In this document: piece by piece, positions 50,770 through 60,268 of the stretch | Position numbering within the stretch: the first letter of the stretch is position 1 | Layout: each line of letters starts with the position of its first letter | Source: Verrucomicrobiota bacterium | GTDB taxonomy: Bacteria > Verrucomicrobiota > Verrucomicrobiia > Verrucomicrobiales > Akkermansiaceae | Direction of reading: 5' to 3' | DNA: 64,000 nt | Assembly (NCBI GenBank): GCA_017301995.1 | Contig: JAFLEH010000003.1 | Location: 186,001-250,000, forward strand | The notes under the pieces: generated by a model | The model's database searches: none | What the model saw: only the letters and a program-made list of their open reading frames with translations | What the model was told of the DNA's origin: nothing | Made by a program: the position numbers and the translations under genes

Positions 50770-51858
50770 TCATTCGGCAGCCGAGCCGCGGACGGTTTCC
50801 ACCATGGCGAGGATGTTTTCAAGCGGAGTGCCCGGTTGGACGTTGTGGCAGGAGGCGCAAATGTATCCCTCGCGGCCCGCGCCGAGGGTGCGGAGGCAAT
50901 CCTTCACCTCGGCACGCACCTGTTCGGCGGTGCCGCGCGGCAGCACGCTCTGGTTGTCCACACCACCATGGAAAATGACACGGCTGCCGAACTCCCGTTT
51001 GAGCTCCGCCATATCCATCCCAGGACAGGCGTGCTGGATGGGATTCAGGACATCCACTCCGCAGTCAAGAATCGGCCCCAGCAGAGGACGCGCCGCGCCA
51101 TCGGTGTGATAGAACACCCTGATCCCATGCGCGTGGATCAGATCGCACCAGCGTTTGAGGCGCGGTTGGAGATGTTGCCGCCACATGCCAGCGGACATCA
51201 GCAACGATTGCTGGCCGGCGATGTCGTCGCTGACGAACACCAGATCGAGGTTGGCACCGAGCTGCGCGAAGTATCGTTTCATCATCTCGGTTTGGATGTT
51301 TTCAACCCGATCCAGAATGGCCTCCACCAACTCCGGATTCTCCACCAGATCGAGCATCGACTGCTCCAAGCCCCGCAATTGGCAGTAGATCTCGAACAGC
51401 GACACCCAAGGTCCGATGACCGCGTAATCGGCCGCCGCGCGTTCGGCAAGGGCGGCCGCGCCATCGTAATCGAAGTGCTCCACATCGGGCCACCATGGAT
51501 AGTTGTCCAGCGATCCCTCGGTTTCATATCCGGCCAGCGGGGCATCGCCGAACTCGGCGTAGCTTGCCTCTCCGGCCCGGATGTTTTTCAACGGCACCCC
51601 CCACATGGTCCTGTCGCCGCCTGATTCCGCCCCAGCTCCGGATTGGCCGCCGGCACGGCCGTCCCCGGTTTTGTAATCGATGAAATTCCAAACGATCTTG
51701 TCCAGTCCCAGCGACTTCCACATCGCGAAGTCGTCGGCCGCGCCAAAGTGATGGCGCAGCGCCTCGGCGATCTCCGGCGTATGCCAAAGGTCCACCGGAA
51801 TGCGGTCAACCGGCTCCCGGTTCAGTAGGGCGAGAATTCTCTGTTTCGGTGTCATCAT
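50770..51858 (-). CDS. uroporphyrinogen-decarboxylase-like protein, paralogue 2
   Basis: About 362 aa from ATG 51858 (MMTPKQRILALLNREPVDRI). It shares with the 23435 paralogue the same opening, FYHTDGAARPLLGPILDCG, the CPGMDMAELKREFG segment, HGGVDNQSVLPRGT and the C-terminal CASCHNVQPGTPLENILAM. The C-x-x-C-H-x-x-Q-P-x-T-P block aligns with the MtaA zinc cysteine. In haem-type UroD this motif is absent, so a methyltransferase-like role is more likely. It follows the GH78 gene in the same direction after about 58 bp, so the two are probably co-transcribed. Confidence 0.82.
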   Translation of the reverse strand: MMTPKQRILALLNREPVDRIPVDLWHTPEIAEALRHHFGAADDFAMWKSLGLDKIVWNFIDYKTGDGRAGGQSGAGAESGGDRTMWGVPLKNIRAGEASYAEFGDAPLAGYETEGSLDNYPWWPDVEHFDYDGAAALAERAAADYAVIGPWVSLFEIYCQLRGLEQSMLDLVENPELVEAILDRVENIQTEMMKRYFAQLGANLDLVFVSDDIAGQQSLLMSAGMWRQHLQPRLKRWCDLIHAHGIRVFYHTDGAARPLLGPILDCGVDVLNPIQHACPGMDMAELKREFGSRVIFHGGVDNQSVLPRGTAEQVRAEVKDCLRTLGAGREGYICASCHNVQPGTPLENILAMVETVRGSAAE

Positions 51859-51916
51859 ATCTTTTTCGTGGCTTGTTCTCTGAATCGTTTCCCGGTCAAT
51901 TAGGGTCTCCACCGCT

Positions 51917-54727
51917 TTATCGGGATTCAAATTGCCATGTGCCGGGTTCAACCACGAAGGTGGCGTGGCCGTTGACCGGTGGACCCGCGGTTAGTCCGGG
52001 CAACGATCCGGTAGGGGCGCCGTTCAGCCAAACCGTGGTCCCGCGGACACGCACCGCCCGGTGCCCGAGTTCCGCAAGCGGCACACAAACCGTGGCTCTG
52101 GTTCCCGGCGGAGATTGAAGGGTCAGACGGTAACTTTCGGCGGACCGTGTGATTTCCACATCAATGGTTCCTTTGACCGACTCGAATCCGGCTTCAATCT
52201 TTGCCAGGCCACCGAGTCTCGGTTTCACCTGATAGGTTGAGAAACCGGGCGAGGTTGGCGCGATGCCGGCCATGTATTGGAACATCAGGGTCAACGGCCC
52301 GCCGGTCCACGCGTGGTTCAGCGTGCCGCCGCGGTCGAAGAGCTCCCACAGGGTGGTGGTCTCGCTATCCACCATCTCCACGTAGCGTTTCTTCATCCGT
52401 GCCAGAGCGGCAGGCGCGTCATCCATTAGAAACAGCGACTCGAGAATATACTTTTCGATATAGGGGCTGGCATGGAATTCCTTGGCAAGCACCGCTTTGA
52501 TGGCCGGGTATTTTCCGGGCTCCGCGATCCCCGCGACGACGGCCATTCCCTGGGCGCGATCGTCGGTGGCTCCCTTGTAGCCGGGATCGCGATAGGCCGT
52601 GCCGTTCCAGAATTTCGCGTTTACCGCCGTGATGAGCGCCTCGCGTTTCTTCCGGTGCGCCGACGCCTCATCCGGCCTGCCAAGTTCATCGGCCATCCGG
52701 GCCGCACCTTCGAGCGCGAGGCAGAACCATGCCTGGTCGAGCACGCGGAGGTCCACATGATCTCCCCAGTCGGCCCAATCCCAACCGTTCTCCCCCGACC
52801 TGTGGACGATCAAGCCGTCGCCATCCGTTTGCCAGATCGACAGGTAGTCCCTGACATGCGGATAGGTTTCCGCAAGGGTCGCGCGGTCGGCGGTGTTCTG
52901 ATAGTAGGTCCAGAATCCGTATTGTCCCACGCTGGCGAGGATCTGCTGGGGGAGTTCCTTGTCCCAGTTTCCGGCGGGAATCGGCGCGAACATGGTTTTG
53001 CTGGGCCGCTGCCAATTGCAAAGGTTGTGAACGCACTTGCGGATGAGCGTGTGTGCCTTCGGATCATAAGTGTAGAACACCTGGCCCAGTTGGATGACGA
53101 TGTCGCCCCACCACTGCGCGCGCTCGCGGTCCGGGCAGTCGAAGAACGTGTCCCGCATGTTGATGTAAAGCGTGCGTTCGCATTTGGACCACAAGCGGTT
53201 GAGGAAAGCGTCGTCCGACACAAAGTGTCCGCGAAGTTCGGTATCGAAGCCGCTTTCGCGATACTTCAGGCCGATGATCCTGACGCCCGCCGGCACCTGA
53301 TAGACCACCGCGTGGCCGCTCATCCACGCGGGCGTTTCGAACTCCTGCTCGCCCTCTCTGGTGACATATTCCGCAAGGATTTCATTCGCCGCATTGTCGG
53401 TTCCGACGCGGATCATGAGTCCGGCGGGAGCCACCACTTTCAGCCATGGTGTGATTTGGGCGTTGTAGGGAAGCTTCGCCACGATTGGCGCTCCGCCGCC
53501 CATCGCCGGGAGACCACTCGCGTTTGTGTAATCTTTCAAACCGAAGTCCTTCCATTGAGGAATCGACCTTTCCCAAAGGCGGTTCCACGGAACCGCCGGC
53601 GGTGAGCCGCAATCGGCGGGAGAACTCCATCCGGAATCGTCGAATCCGGGGTTCAACCACCCGATAGGTTCGGATCGCGCATCGAAACGGACCGAGCTTT
53701 CCGGCAAACGGAAGTTCGGGGTGTTGGATGCCATGCCGAACGAAGGGTGCCCGAGTACCCGCCATGAGCGATCGGACACGATCATGTCCTTGCCCGCTCC
53801 CATTTCAAAGAGAAAGCCGGGGGAGCCACTGCTTTTGTGGGAGAACCCGTCCTTCCCGAAATACCAGACCAGTGCCGCGATCTGGTTGCTTCCGGCACGG
53901 AGATGAGGCGCGAGATCCACCACATCATAATAGGTGTCGTTAGGATTGGGGCCCCGTTTCACGCCTCCCTCGCGAACCACCATGGCACCATTGACCCACA
54001 GCCAGTATTTGGAGTCCACCGCAATACGCGCCAATGCCGCGGTTGGGCGTGACCCAAGATCGAAGCGCTTGCGGTAACACGTCCACAGGTTGGCCGTCGC
54101 GGCGGCGGCCGAAACCGATATCCCCTGCCAAGGACCGCTTCCGACCGGTCCTATCACTTTCACGGGCTTGTCGGCCGATTTCCAGGACGCGTCGGTGACA
54201 ATCTCCATCGGCGGCTTGTCCTGCAAATCAACGCGGATTTTGCCTATCAGCGCCGCGGCATTGATCGCGCCGGAGTCCGCGTCGTTCGTCGCCTCGATCA
54301 GCACCTCGTTGGCTCCTGATCGCACCGTTTTTGTCAAATCGATCCGCGTCGGATGCTGCCAACTGTCGCCACCGCCGACCGAAATGCCGTTGACACTCAG
54401 TTTGAACCGGTTGTCAGCCGCAAACAGCGCGGTCGCTGACATCACCGCGGCTCCATCCGGAATCTCCACGGTCCTGCGGAAAGTCCGCACGCCCGCAGGC
54501 GCGTTGCGACCGGGATCGACGCCCGGTTCATCCGCCCAAATCCACTGTGCGCCATTCAAGTCAATGGCGGGCGGCAGGATGGGTCCGATCCATCGCGCCT
54601 GCCAGGCATGATCGGATGGTTTCTCGGCCAGAACTCCAGCGCACGGGCCGAGGAATGCCAAAAGGGAAATCAATATCCTGAGGTGCCATGGCTGGCGGGT
54701 TTGTGGGGATGGAGATGTGTTCGTCAT
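51917..54727 (-). CDS. alpha-L-rhamnosidase (GH78), secreted
   Basis: 936 aa from ATG 54727 (MTNTSPSPQTRQPWHLRILI), giving a signal peptide ending AGVLA; the frame open to 55084 would overlap the next gene. N-terminal beta-sandwich and carbohydrate-binding domains (about 40-480; WQARWIGPILPPAIDLNGAQ, WLNPGFDDSGWSSPADCG) lead to the (alpha/alpha)6 catalytic barrel (about 520-840) with DTFFDCPDRERAQWWGD and GENGWDWADWGDHVD, which hold the family's acidic residues, and a C-terminal beta-sandwich. It removes terminal alpha-L-rhamnose from pectin-like or bacterial polysaccharides. Confidence 0.9.
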   Translation of the reverse strand: MTNTSPSPQTRQPWHLRILISLLAFLGPCAGVLAEKPSDHAWQARWIGPILPPAIDLNGAQWIWADEPGVDPGRNAPAGVRTFRRTVEIPDGAAVMSATALFAADNRFKLSVNGISVGGGDSWQHPTRIDLTKTVRSGANEVLIEATNDADSGAINAAALIGKIRVDLQDKPPMEIVTDASWKSADKPVKVIGPVGSGPWQGISVSAAAATANLWTCYRKRFDLGSRPTAALARIAVDSKYWLWVNGAMVVREGGVKRGPNPNDTYYDVVDLAPHLRAGSNQIAALVWYFGKDGFSHKSSGSPGFLFEMGAGKDMIVSDRSWRVLGHPSFGMASNTPNFRLPESSVRFDARSEPIGWLNPGFDDSGWSSPADCGSPPAVPWNRLWERSIPQWKDFGLKDYTNASGLPAMGGGAPIVAKLPYNAQITPWLKVVAPAGLMIRVGTDNAANEILAEYVTREGEQEFETPAWMSGHAVVYQVPAGVRIIGLKYRESGFDTELRGHFVSDDAFLNRLWSKCERTLYINMRDTFFDCPDRERAQWWGDIVIQLGQVFYTYDPKAHTLIRKCVHNLCNWQRPSKTMFAPIPAGNWDKELPQQILASVGQYGFWTYYQNTADRATLAETYPHVRDYLSIWQTDGDGLIVHRSGENGWDWADWGDHVDLRVLDQAWFCLALEGAARMADELGRPDEASAHRKKREALITAVNAKFWNGTAYRDPGYKGATDDRAQGMAVVAGIAEPGKYPAIKAVLAKEFHASPYIEKYILESLFLMDDAPAALARMKKRYVEMVDSETTTLWELFDRGGTLNHAWTGGPLTLMFQYMAGIAPTSPGFSTYQVKPRLGGLAKIEAGFESVKGTIDVEITRSAESYRLTLQSPPGTRATVCVPLAELGHRAVRVRGTTVWLNGAPTGSLPGLTAGPPVNGHATFVVEPGTWQFESR

Positions 54728-55043
54728 GGGCGGATGATCGGGTGGGATGCCGTGTTGGCGACAAAGCCCCCTCCTCCGGTCCGGCGTCCTGCCGGGCGCA
54801 GGCTTCGGAAAAAACCACCGCTGACGACGATCATATATGTTAGATCGGGTGTGGCGACAGCTTTTGGGCTTGTCATTTTTCGGCTGGGGAGAATACGGAT
54901 CGGCCGTGATCTTCATATCGGGAAAAATTCGCCTCGAAACGAAAGCGCGTGCCTCCCCGAAGGATGTCCCATCATCTTCGCCCCAAGGCGAGGATGCGTC
55001 TCCCCTGCGGCGCGAGCCAGCCCAGGTGCGGCGCTGGGCTCGC
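54728..55043. other. intergenic region (316 bp) with a GC-rich hairpin
   Basis: Near the repeat gene's stop, AGCCCA/TGGGCT (about 55018-55034) form a stem in CGAGCCAGCCC...TGGGCTCGC, possibly its terminator although no T-run follows. The rhamnosidase promoter must lie here; I cannot assign its elements. No CATGT repeat of the 7.5/23.3 kb type is present. Confidence 0.35.
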
Positions 55044-58000
55044 TCATGCGCTCCGCCGGCGGCGGAACAGCGAGAGTAGGCCAACCCCTCCTAGCAAGAG
55101 AGCACCGGGCTCCGGGATGACGGTTAGATTGACCTGGCCCGTTGTCGCCGTGTCGAGGCTCCACGAGTAGCCGCTGGCTAGGGTGGGCATGTTATCGAGC
55201 GTCAAGATATTGTCCGTCAGCGTGCCGCTGTAGTTGAACAGGCGCCAGGAACCGGTGGTCACGCCCGAAAACGATCCGCTGGTGGCGGTGACGTTGAGCA
55301 GGCCGTCAAGGGTGAGGTTGGAGATGCCGGTGACAAGGTCGTTGACGCCCCCGCCGACGGTCATGTCGGATGGATCGAATTCGAAAGAGAGGATACTGGC
55401 ATCATTCAGGCCGAGATTGCCGGAAACAGTGAGGGTACCCGGAGAAGTGCCCGGTGCCAGAGTGCCACCGTCCAACACGGTCACGGACCCGGTCGTGCCA
55501 ATGCCGGCGAGGGTACCGCCGGAGTTTACGGTTGTCGCGCTGGAGGAGATGTTCCCGCTGATGACGAGCGTGCCGCCGCCGACGGTGGTGTTGCCGGTGT
55601 AGCTGTTGTTGCCGGAGAGTATCCACTTGCCGGTGCCGGTTTTGTTCAAACCGGGGGTGTTGGAATTGCTCAGCGCACCGCTGAAGGTGTTGTTGCCGGT
55701 TGAATCACCGCTGAGTTCCAGGAACCGGCCTCCGGTGTTCGCACTGATATTTCCGTTGAGGGTCAGCGAACCCGCGTTGTCCGATATGATCCTGGAGTCG
55801 CCGTTGCCAATCGTCATCGTAATGGCACCATTGATCACATTGTCACCGGCGGTGTTTCGGATGACTCCGTTCACGCCGCTTGTCTGGAAGCTCAGGTTCG
55901 ATCCCAGCGTGATGTTGCCGCCGGAGCCGTCGAGTTCCAGCGACTTGTTGGCGGACGCGTTGATCGTGACGGTTTTCGTGCCGAGTCCCAACGCATCGGA
56001 GTTGGTGATCCGGAGCACGCCGCCACTGATCGTCACACTCCCGGTGAAGGTGTTGGCGCCGGAGAGCACCCAGGTTCCGGTGCCGTCCTTCGTGACAAGG
56101 GTCGTATTCGTGGCGGAGTTGTCCACGATGGCCCCGGCGATTTCGCCGACGCCCGCGGTGGAGCCTCGCAGCACAATGTTCTTGGACCCCGCGCCAGTGG
56201 CGGTGAAGTCGCTGGTGAACTTCAGCAATCCGGTGCCTGACTGGTCGAGGTATGCCCCGTTGGTGGCGGCGGCGAGGTTGACCACGCGGTCGGTGGTCTC
56301 GCCGGTGCCGGTGTAGCGCAACAGCCCGGTGGCGTTTGCAACGCTCATATGAATCGTTCCATCCGCCACGGTGGTAGGCGCGCCAAAGTTACTGCCACCC
56401 CCGCCGATGCTGCCGATGTTGCTGACGCTGACCACACCGCCGACAATGGAAGTGGGCCCGGTGTAGGTGTTCGCACCGGAAAGGACCACCGTGGAGGTGA
56501 TGTCCGCCGGGCGGAACACGACCGTGTGGTTGCTGGTGCTGCTGATCACGCCGGAGACTTCAAGCGAGGCACCCGTTTGTGCGCCGATGCGGGTGTTGTT
56601 GGCATCCACGCTGACATTGCCGGTCCAGACGCTGGTGCCGGAACGGCCTTGCAGAGCGCCGAAGAAGTTACCGCCCTCGCCCGAAACGGTGATGTTCTCG
56701 CCGGTGATGGTTAGGTTATCGAGTTCCACGCGGCCGGTGTTCAATACGGTGGTGCCGCTGGCGGTGGTTCCGAGGGCGCTGGTGTTCTGGAGGATCAGCC
56801 CGCCGGCAGTCACGGTGGTGAGGCCGGTGTAGCTGTTGGTTCCGGAGAGGTATGTGACTCCGGTGCTGATTTTGTTGATCGCCGATCCGGTGCCGGAAAT
56901 GTTGCCTGCGATGGTCATCGATCCGACGGCATCAATGGTGACGGTGCCGGAATTTTCAAGCGTGACGGGGCCGGCCCAGGTGTTGTTTGTGGCCGTAGCG
57001 GCACTTTCCGAGCGCAAGGTGGCGCCATTCCTCAAGTCGAGGCTCCATGCGATGGAGTTGGCGGCCTGCCAGCTTGTTAGTATGGCTCCGTTGCGCACGG
57101 TGATGGTGTTTGCGGAAGTTCCTCCCATGGAGGTGGAGGTCTGGACCGAGAACGTGCCGCCCGTCACATCGATGTTGCCGGGGTTTGACACCGCGACAGC
57201 GACGAGACCGACGTAGTTGGCACCCGATTTGGTGAGGGTGAATCCTCCCATGTCGAGGGTGGGCGTGGAATTGCGCAGATCCCAGCGGCCGGTGCCGCCG
57301 ACCGAGGCATCCGCGCCCAGCACGAGGCGACCGATGGCGTTGATTTGATCGCCAGCGTTGTTCACCAACGCGCCATTGCCGTCGCCGGTGCCGGAAATCG
57401 TGATGACTTCGGTGCCGAGGTTCTTGTTGTTGATGTCGAGCACACCGGTCCCGGACACCGTGGTCCCAGCCGCATTGGAGCCGAGGGCCGCATTGTTGCC
57501 CGCGATGACTTTGCCACCGCTGATGGTGGTGACTCCGGTGTAGGTGTTGGCCTGGCTCAAGGTGGCGGTGCCGGAGAAACCGCTGTCGAAAGTGATGCCA
57601 CCCGCGCCATTGCCCCAGACGCCGGTTTGGACGAATGTGCCCGCACCGGTGATGGTGGCGGTGTTCGCTCCGTTGGTGACCGCACCCAGACTCAGGGTGG
57701 TGTTGGCTCCGATGGAGAAAGTGGATGCTCCCGTGAGGGTCGTGGCACCGAAAGTCACGCCGGCTGTGGCACCCGTGGCGTTGGCTCCCTTGGCGATGGT
57801 CATTGTGTTGGCCCCGATGCTGAGTGTGCCGAGAGTGTGGGTGACGCCGGCAGAAGAGGTAATGGTATCGGAGGTAATCTGGGCATTGCCGCTGACCGTG
57901 GTGTTGCGCCCGAAGCTCAAACCCGTGTCATTGGCGAGTTGCAGTTCGCCGCCAGCGAGCGCAAGCGTGCTGGATCCCAGTGCGGTGGCGTTGGTCGTGG

Positions 58001-59906
58001 CCCGGAGGGTACCGCCGTTCACTGTCACCGCCGTGGCTCCCAATGATCCGGAAATGGTCAGACTTCCATTGTTGACAGTGGTGGCTCCGGTATAGGTGTT
58101 TGCCGTGCTGATTGTTACGTTGCCGGTGTTGTTCTTGGTCAGGCTGCCCGCGGAAATGCCGAAGCCACCGCTGCTGCCGATGCTGTAGCTGGTGCCCGTG
58201 GTGTTGTTGAAGATCACCGTGTTGGTGGCGACGTTGGCCGCATCGATGTCGATGGTGGTGTTCGTGCCGCTGTCGTTGAAGATGACATCATCGGTTGCGA
58301 TGAACTGGGTCGCGCCCCCCCCGGCGAGGAGTTGCCAGTTCGTGTCGCTGATGTTCCACTTCGCGTTTGTGCCGCCCGTCCAGAAGACGCTGTCCCCGGA
58401 GATGCCAAGCGTGATGGCGGAGCCGGTGTCGGTGAACGTGCCGATCTGGCGGCCGGAGAGGTTGTTGGCAACCGTGCTGAAATTATACCCTCCGCTGCCA
58501 CCCAGCGTGCCGTAGTCAATGATGGTATATGTCGCACCATTGGACCAACCAAGGGAGTTGTTAGCGGTCAGCGTGACGGCGGAAGCCGCCGCGTTGTTGG
58601 TGAGCGTGGTCACATTCAGCACGGAGGATGTGTCCGCGCCGTTGCTATACAGGGTGATGTTAGCCCCTCCGGCAAGGGTCAGAGCCCCGATGTTGAGGGC
58701 CGCACCAGCCACTCCGTTGTTGTTGGAAATGATGCCGCCGGTGCCGGCTCCCACATTAACGGTGTTGACCGTGCCGCTGCCGGTGACCGTGCCGTTGGTT
58801 AGGGTAACGGACGGAGAAACGGCGCTGGAACCGCTGGCATCCAATTTGGCGGTGGCCCCATTCACGGTTATCCCGCTGGTGCTGTTGATGGCACCCGAAC
58901 CGGTGAGCGCCAGGGTGCCGCCAGTGATGCTGGTGGAACCGGAATAGCCGCTGGATGAGGTCAAGGTCATCACACCAGCACCGGACTTGGCAATCGAACC
59001 CGCGCCGCCAATGGTATTGCCGTAGCTGTAATTCGTGGCTAGATCATAGGCCAGACTGCCGCCGTTCACGGTGGTGGTTCCCGTATAGGTCGGGACGGCC
59101 GTCAGGGTGAGCGTGCCAGCGCTGTTCTTGGTGAGTCCACCGCCGCCGCCGCCGTCCTTGAGGACGTTGCCGATGGTGATATTGAAGCCATTGCTGTCGA
59201 TGATGGCTCCGCCACTGTTGACGTTCACGGCGGACAGCCCGGAGACAAATGCCGCATTGTCCTGACGCGCCTTGAGGGTACCGCCGTTCAAGTTCAGGTT
59301 TCCGGTGGTACCAGCAGTCCGGGTGATGTTGTTAACCTCCAGAGTGCCACCGGTCAGGTTCACCGTGGCGGTCGTGGCGTTCATGTTGAGATTGGCCAAC
59401 CTGCCTAACCCAGAAGACACGTTGAGATTGCTCACCGGTCCGCCGCCGATCCCGAGATTGCTTCCGGCATTGGTGCCCAAAAACGTGCCACCATTGATAG
59501 TAAGGGTTCCAATAGAACCAGAACCGTTTCCAATTACATCTCCGGCAGCGGCCCCCAAGGTCGAAAATGTGCCGGCGGTGATCTCCATTTCCCCTCGGGC
59601 ACTTGTTCCACTCCCGATGACCAAACCACGACCGCCACCAGTCCCAGTGTCACCGGTGTAGGTGGTCGTCGACGTGGTGTAATTGTAAATGACCTTCTGA
59701 GTGCTGTTAATATTAAACCGATGCGCGCCAGTAACGCCCAATGGAGCCTGGGCGCCATTGGCATTCCAGTTATTGGCATCGGTCCAGTTGGTGGTGTTGG
59801 CCCCGCCGTCCCAAGTGTAAACGGTGGCATGGGCCGCGCAGACCGCAAGAATGAATGAAGCGGCAAGCGCGGCAGGGCGAAGGAACGGATTGGATATAGG
59901 CTTCAT
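55044..59906 (-). CDS. giant autotransporter-type beta-strand-repeat protein with PEP-CTERM tail
   Basis: 1620 aa from ATG 59906 (MKPISNPFLRPAALAASFIL), a clean signal peptide; the frame open to 60170 passes through non-coding DNA. After a YTWDGGANTTNWTDANNW opening come dozens of beta-helix repeats of about 35-50 aa (GTLTLTAVPTYTGTTTVNGG, STGVTYLSGTNSYTGLTTVT), a conserved pre-C-terminal block (LTLDGLLNVTATSGSFSGV), and a PEP-CTERM signal (VIPEPGALLLGGVGLLSL, RRRRSA). Likely surface filament or matrix protein sorted by an exosortase elsewhere in the genome. It is co-directional with the glycosidases on both sides. Confidence 0.9.
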   Translation of the reverse strand: MKPISNPFLRPAALAASFILAVCAAHATVYTWDGGANTTNWTDANNWNANGAQAPLGVTGAHRFNINSTQKVIYNYTTSTTTYTGDTGTGGGRGLVIGSGTSARGEMEITAGTFSTLGAAAGDVIGNGSGSIGTLTINGGTFLGTNAGSNLGIGGGPVSNLNVSSGLGRLANLNMNATTATVNLTGGTLEVNNITRTAGTTGNLNLNGGTLKARQDNAAFVSGLSAVNVNSGGAIIDSNGFNITIGNVLKDGGGGGGLTKNSAGTLTLTAVPTYTGTTTVNGGSLAYDLATNYSYGNTIGGAGSIAKSGAGVMTLTSSSGYSGSTSITGGTLALTGSGAINSTSGITVNGATAKLDASGSSAVSPSVTLTNGTVTGSGTVNTVNVGAGTGGIISNNNGVAGAALNIGALTLAGGANITLYSNGADTSSVLNVTTLTNNAAASAVTLTANNSLGWSNGATYTIIDYGTLGGSGGYNFSTVANNLSGRQIGTFTDTGSAITLGISGDSVFWTGGTNAKWNISDTNWQLLAGGGATQFIATDDVIFNDSGTNTTIDIDAANVATNTVIFNNTTGTSYSIGSSGGFGISAGSLTKNNTGNVTISTANTYTGATTVNNGSLTISGSLGATAVTVNGGTLRATTNATALGSSTLALAGGELQLANDTGLSFGRNTTVSGNAQITSDTITSSAGVTHTLGTLSIGANTMTIAKGANATGATAGVTFGATTLTGASTFSIGANTTLSLGAVTNGANTATITGAGTFVQTGVWGNGAGGITFDSGFSGTATLSQANTYTGVTTISGGKVIAGNNAALGSNAAGTTVSGTGVLDINNKNLGTEVITISGTGDGNGALVNNAGDQINAIGRLVLGADASVGGTGRWDLRNSTPTLDMGGFTLTKSGANYVGLVAVAVSNPGNIDVTGGTFSVQTSTSMGGTSANTITVRNGAILTSWQAANSIAWSLDLRNGATLRSESAATATNNTWAGPVTLENSGTVTIDAVGSMTIAGNISGTGSAINKISTGVTYLSGTNSYTGLTTVTAGGLILQNTSALGTTASGTTVLNTGRVELDNLTITGENITVSGEGGNFFGALQGRSGTSVWTGNVSVDANNTRIGAQTGASLEVSGVISSTSNHTVVFRPADITSTVVLSGANTYTGPTSIVGGVVSVSNIGSIGGGGSNFGAPTTVADGTIHMSVANATGLLRYTGTGETTDRVVNLAAATNGAYLDQSGTGLLKFTSDFTATGAGSKNIVLRGSTAGVGEIAGAIVDNSATNTTLVTKDGTGTWVLSGANTFTGSVTISGGVLRITNSDALGLGTKTVTINASANKSLELDGSGGNITLGSNLSFQTSGVNGVIRNTAGDNVINGAITMTIGNGDSRIISDNAGSLTLNGNISANTGGRFLELSGDSTGNNTFSGALSNSNTPGLNKTGTGKWILSGNNSYTGNTTVGGGTLVISGNISSSATTVNSGGTLAGIGTTGSVTVLDGGTLAPGTSPGTLTVSGNLGLNDASILSFEFDPSDMTVGGGVNDLVTGISNLTLDGLLNVTATSGSFSGVTTGSWRLFNYSGTLTDNILTLDNMPTLASGYSWSLDTATTGQVNLTVIPEPGALLLGGVGLLSLFRRRRSA

Positions 59907-60094
59907 GGCGAATGGACCGGATGGCGGGTTTGATTTCGGCTTGGGACCGGAAAAGGCAACATTGCCGGAAATTCCCCCGGAAAAGAAGATGAAAACGCGC
60001 AAGAAATCTGTGATTTCGCGTAGATGTGGTCCATTGCGAGGAAGCGTCCGACCCGTGCTCCGGGCTCGGCTTGGCAGGAAAAAACGGCGCTGGT

Positions 60095-60244
60095 TTCGTT
60101 CCTGGCGGTGACATTGAGCAAACCGTCCAAGTTCAAGGCACCGACAATCGAGACAAAGCCGTTGATGCAACCGCCTTCCGCCTGGTCGAGCGGATTGGGT
60201 TCGAAGGCGAGAATAGGCTCCGTATCATCCGCTGGCAAACTCAT
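60095..60244 (-). pseudogene. remnant of a second beta-strand-repeat protein gene
   Basis: The minus strand encodes PILAFEPNPLD...ALNLDGLLNVTARNE, which matches the pre-C-terminal block of the intact gene (ILSFEFDPSD...LTLDGLLNVTATSG). No repeats precede it and no PEP-CTERM tail follows. It is the scar of a duplicated neighbour lost by deletion. The rest of 59907-60268 holds nothing else recognisable. Confidence 0.6.
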
Positions 60245-60268
60245 ACGGCCGCTATGGAGCCCGGACCG

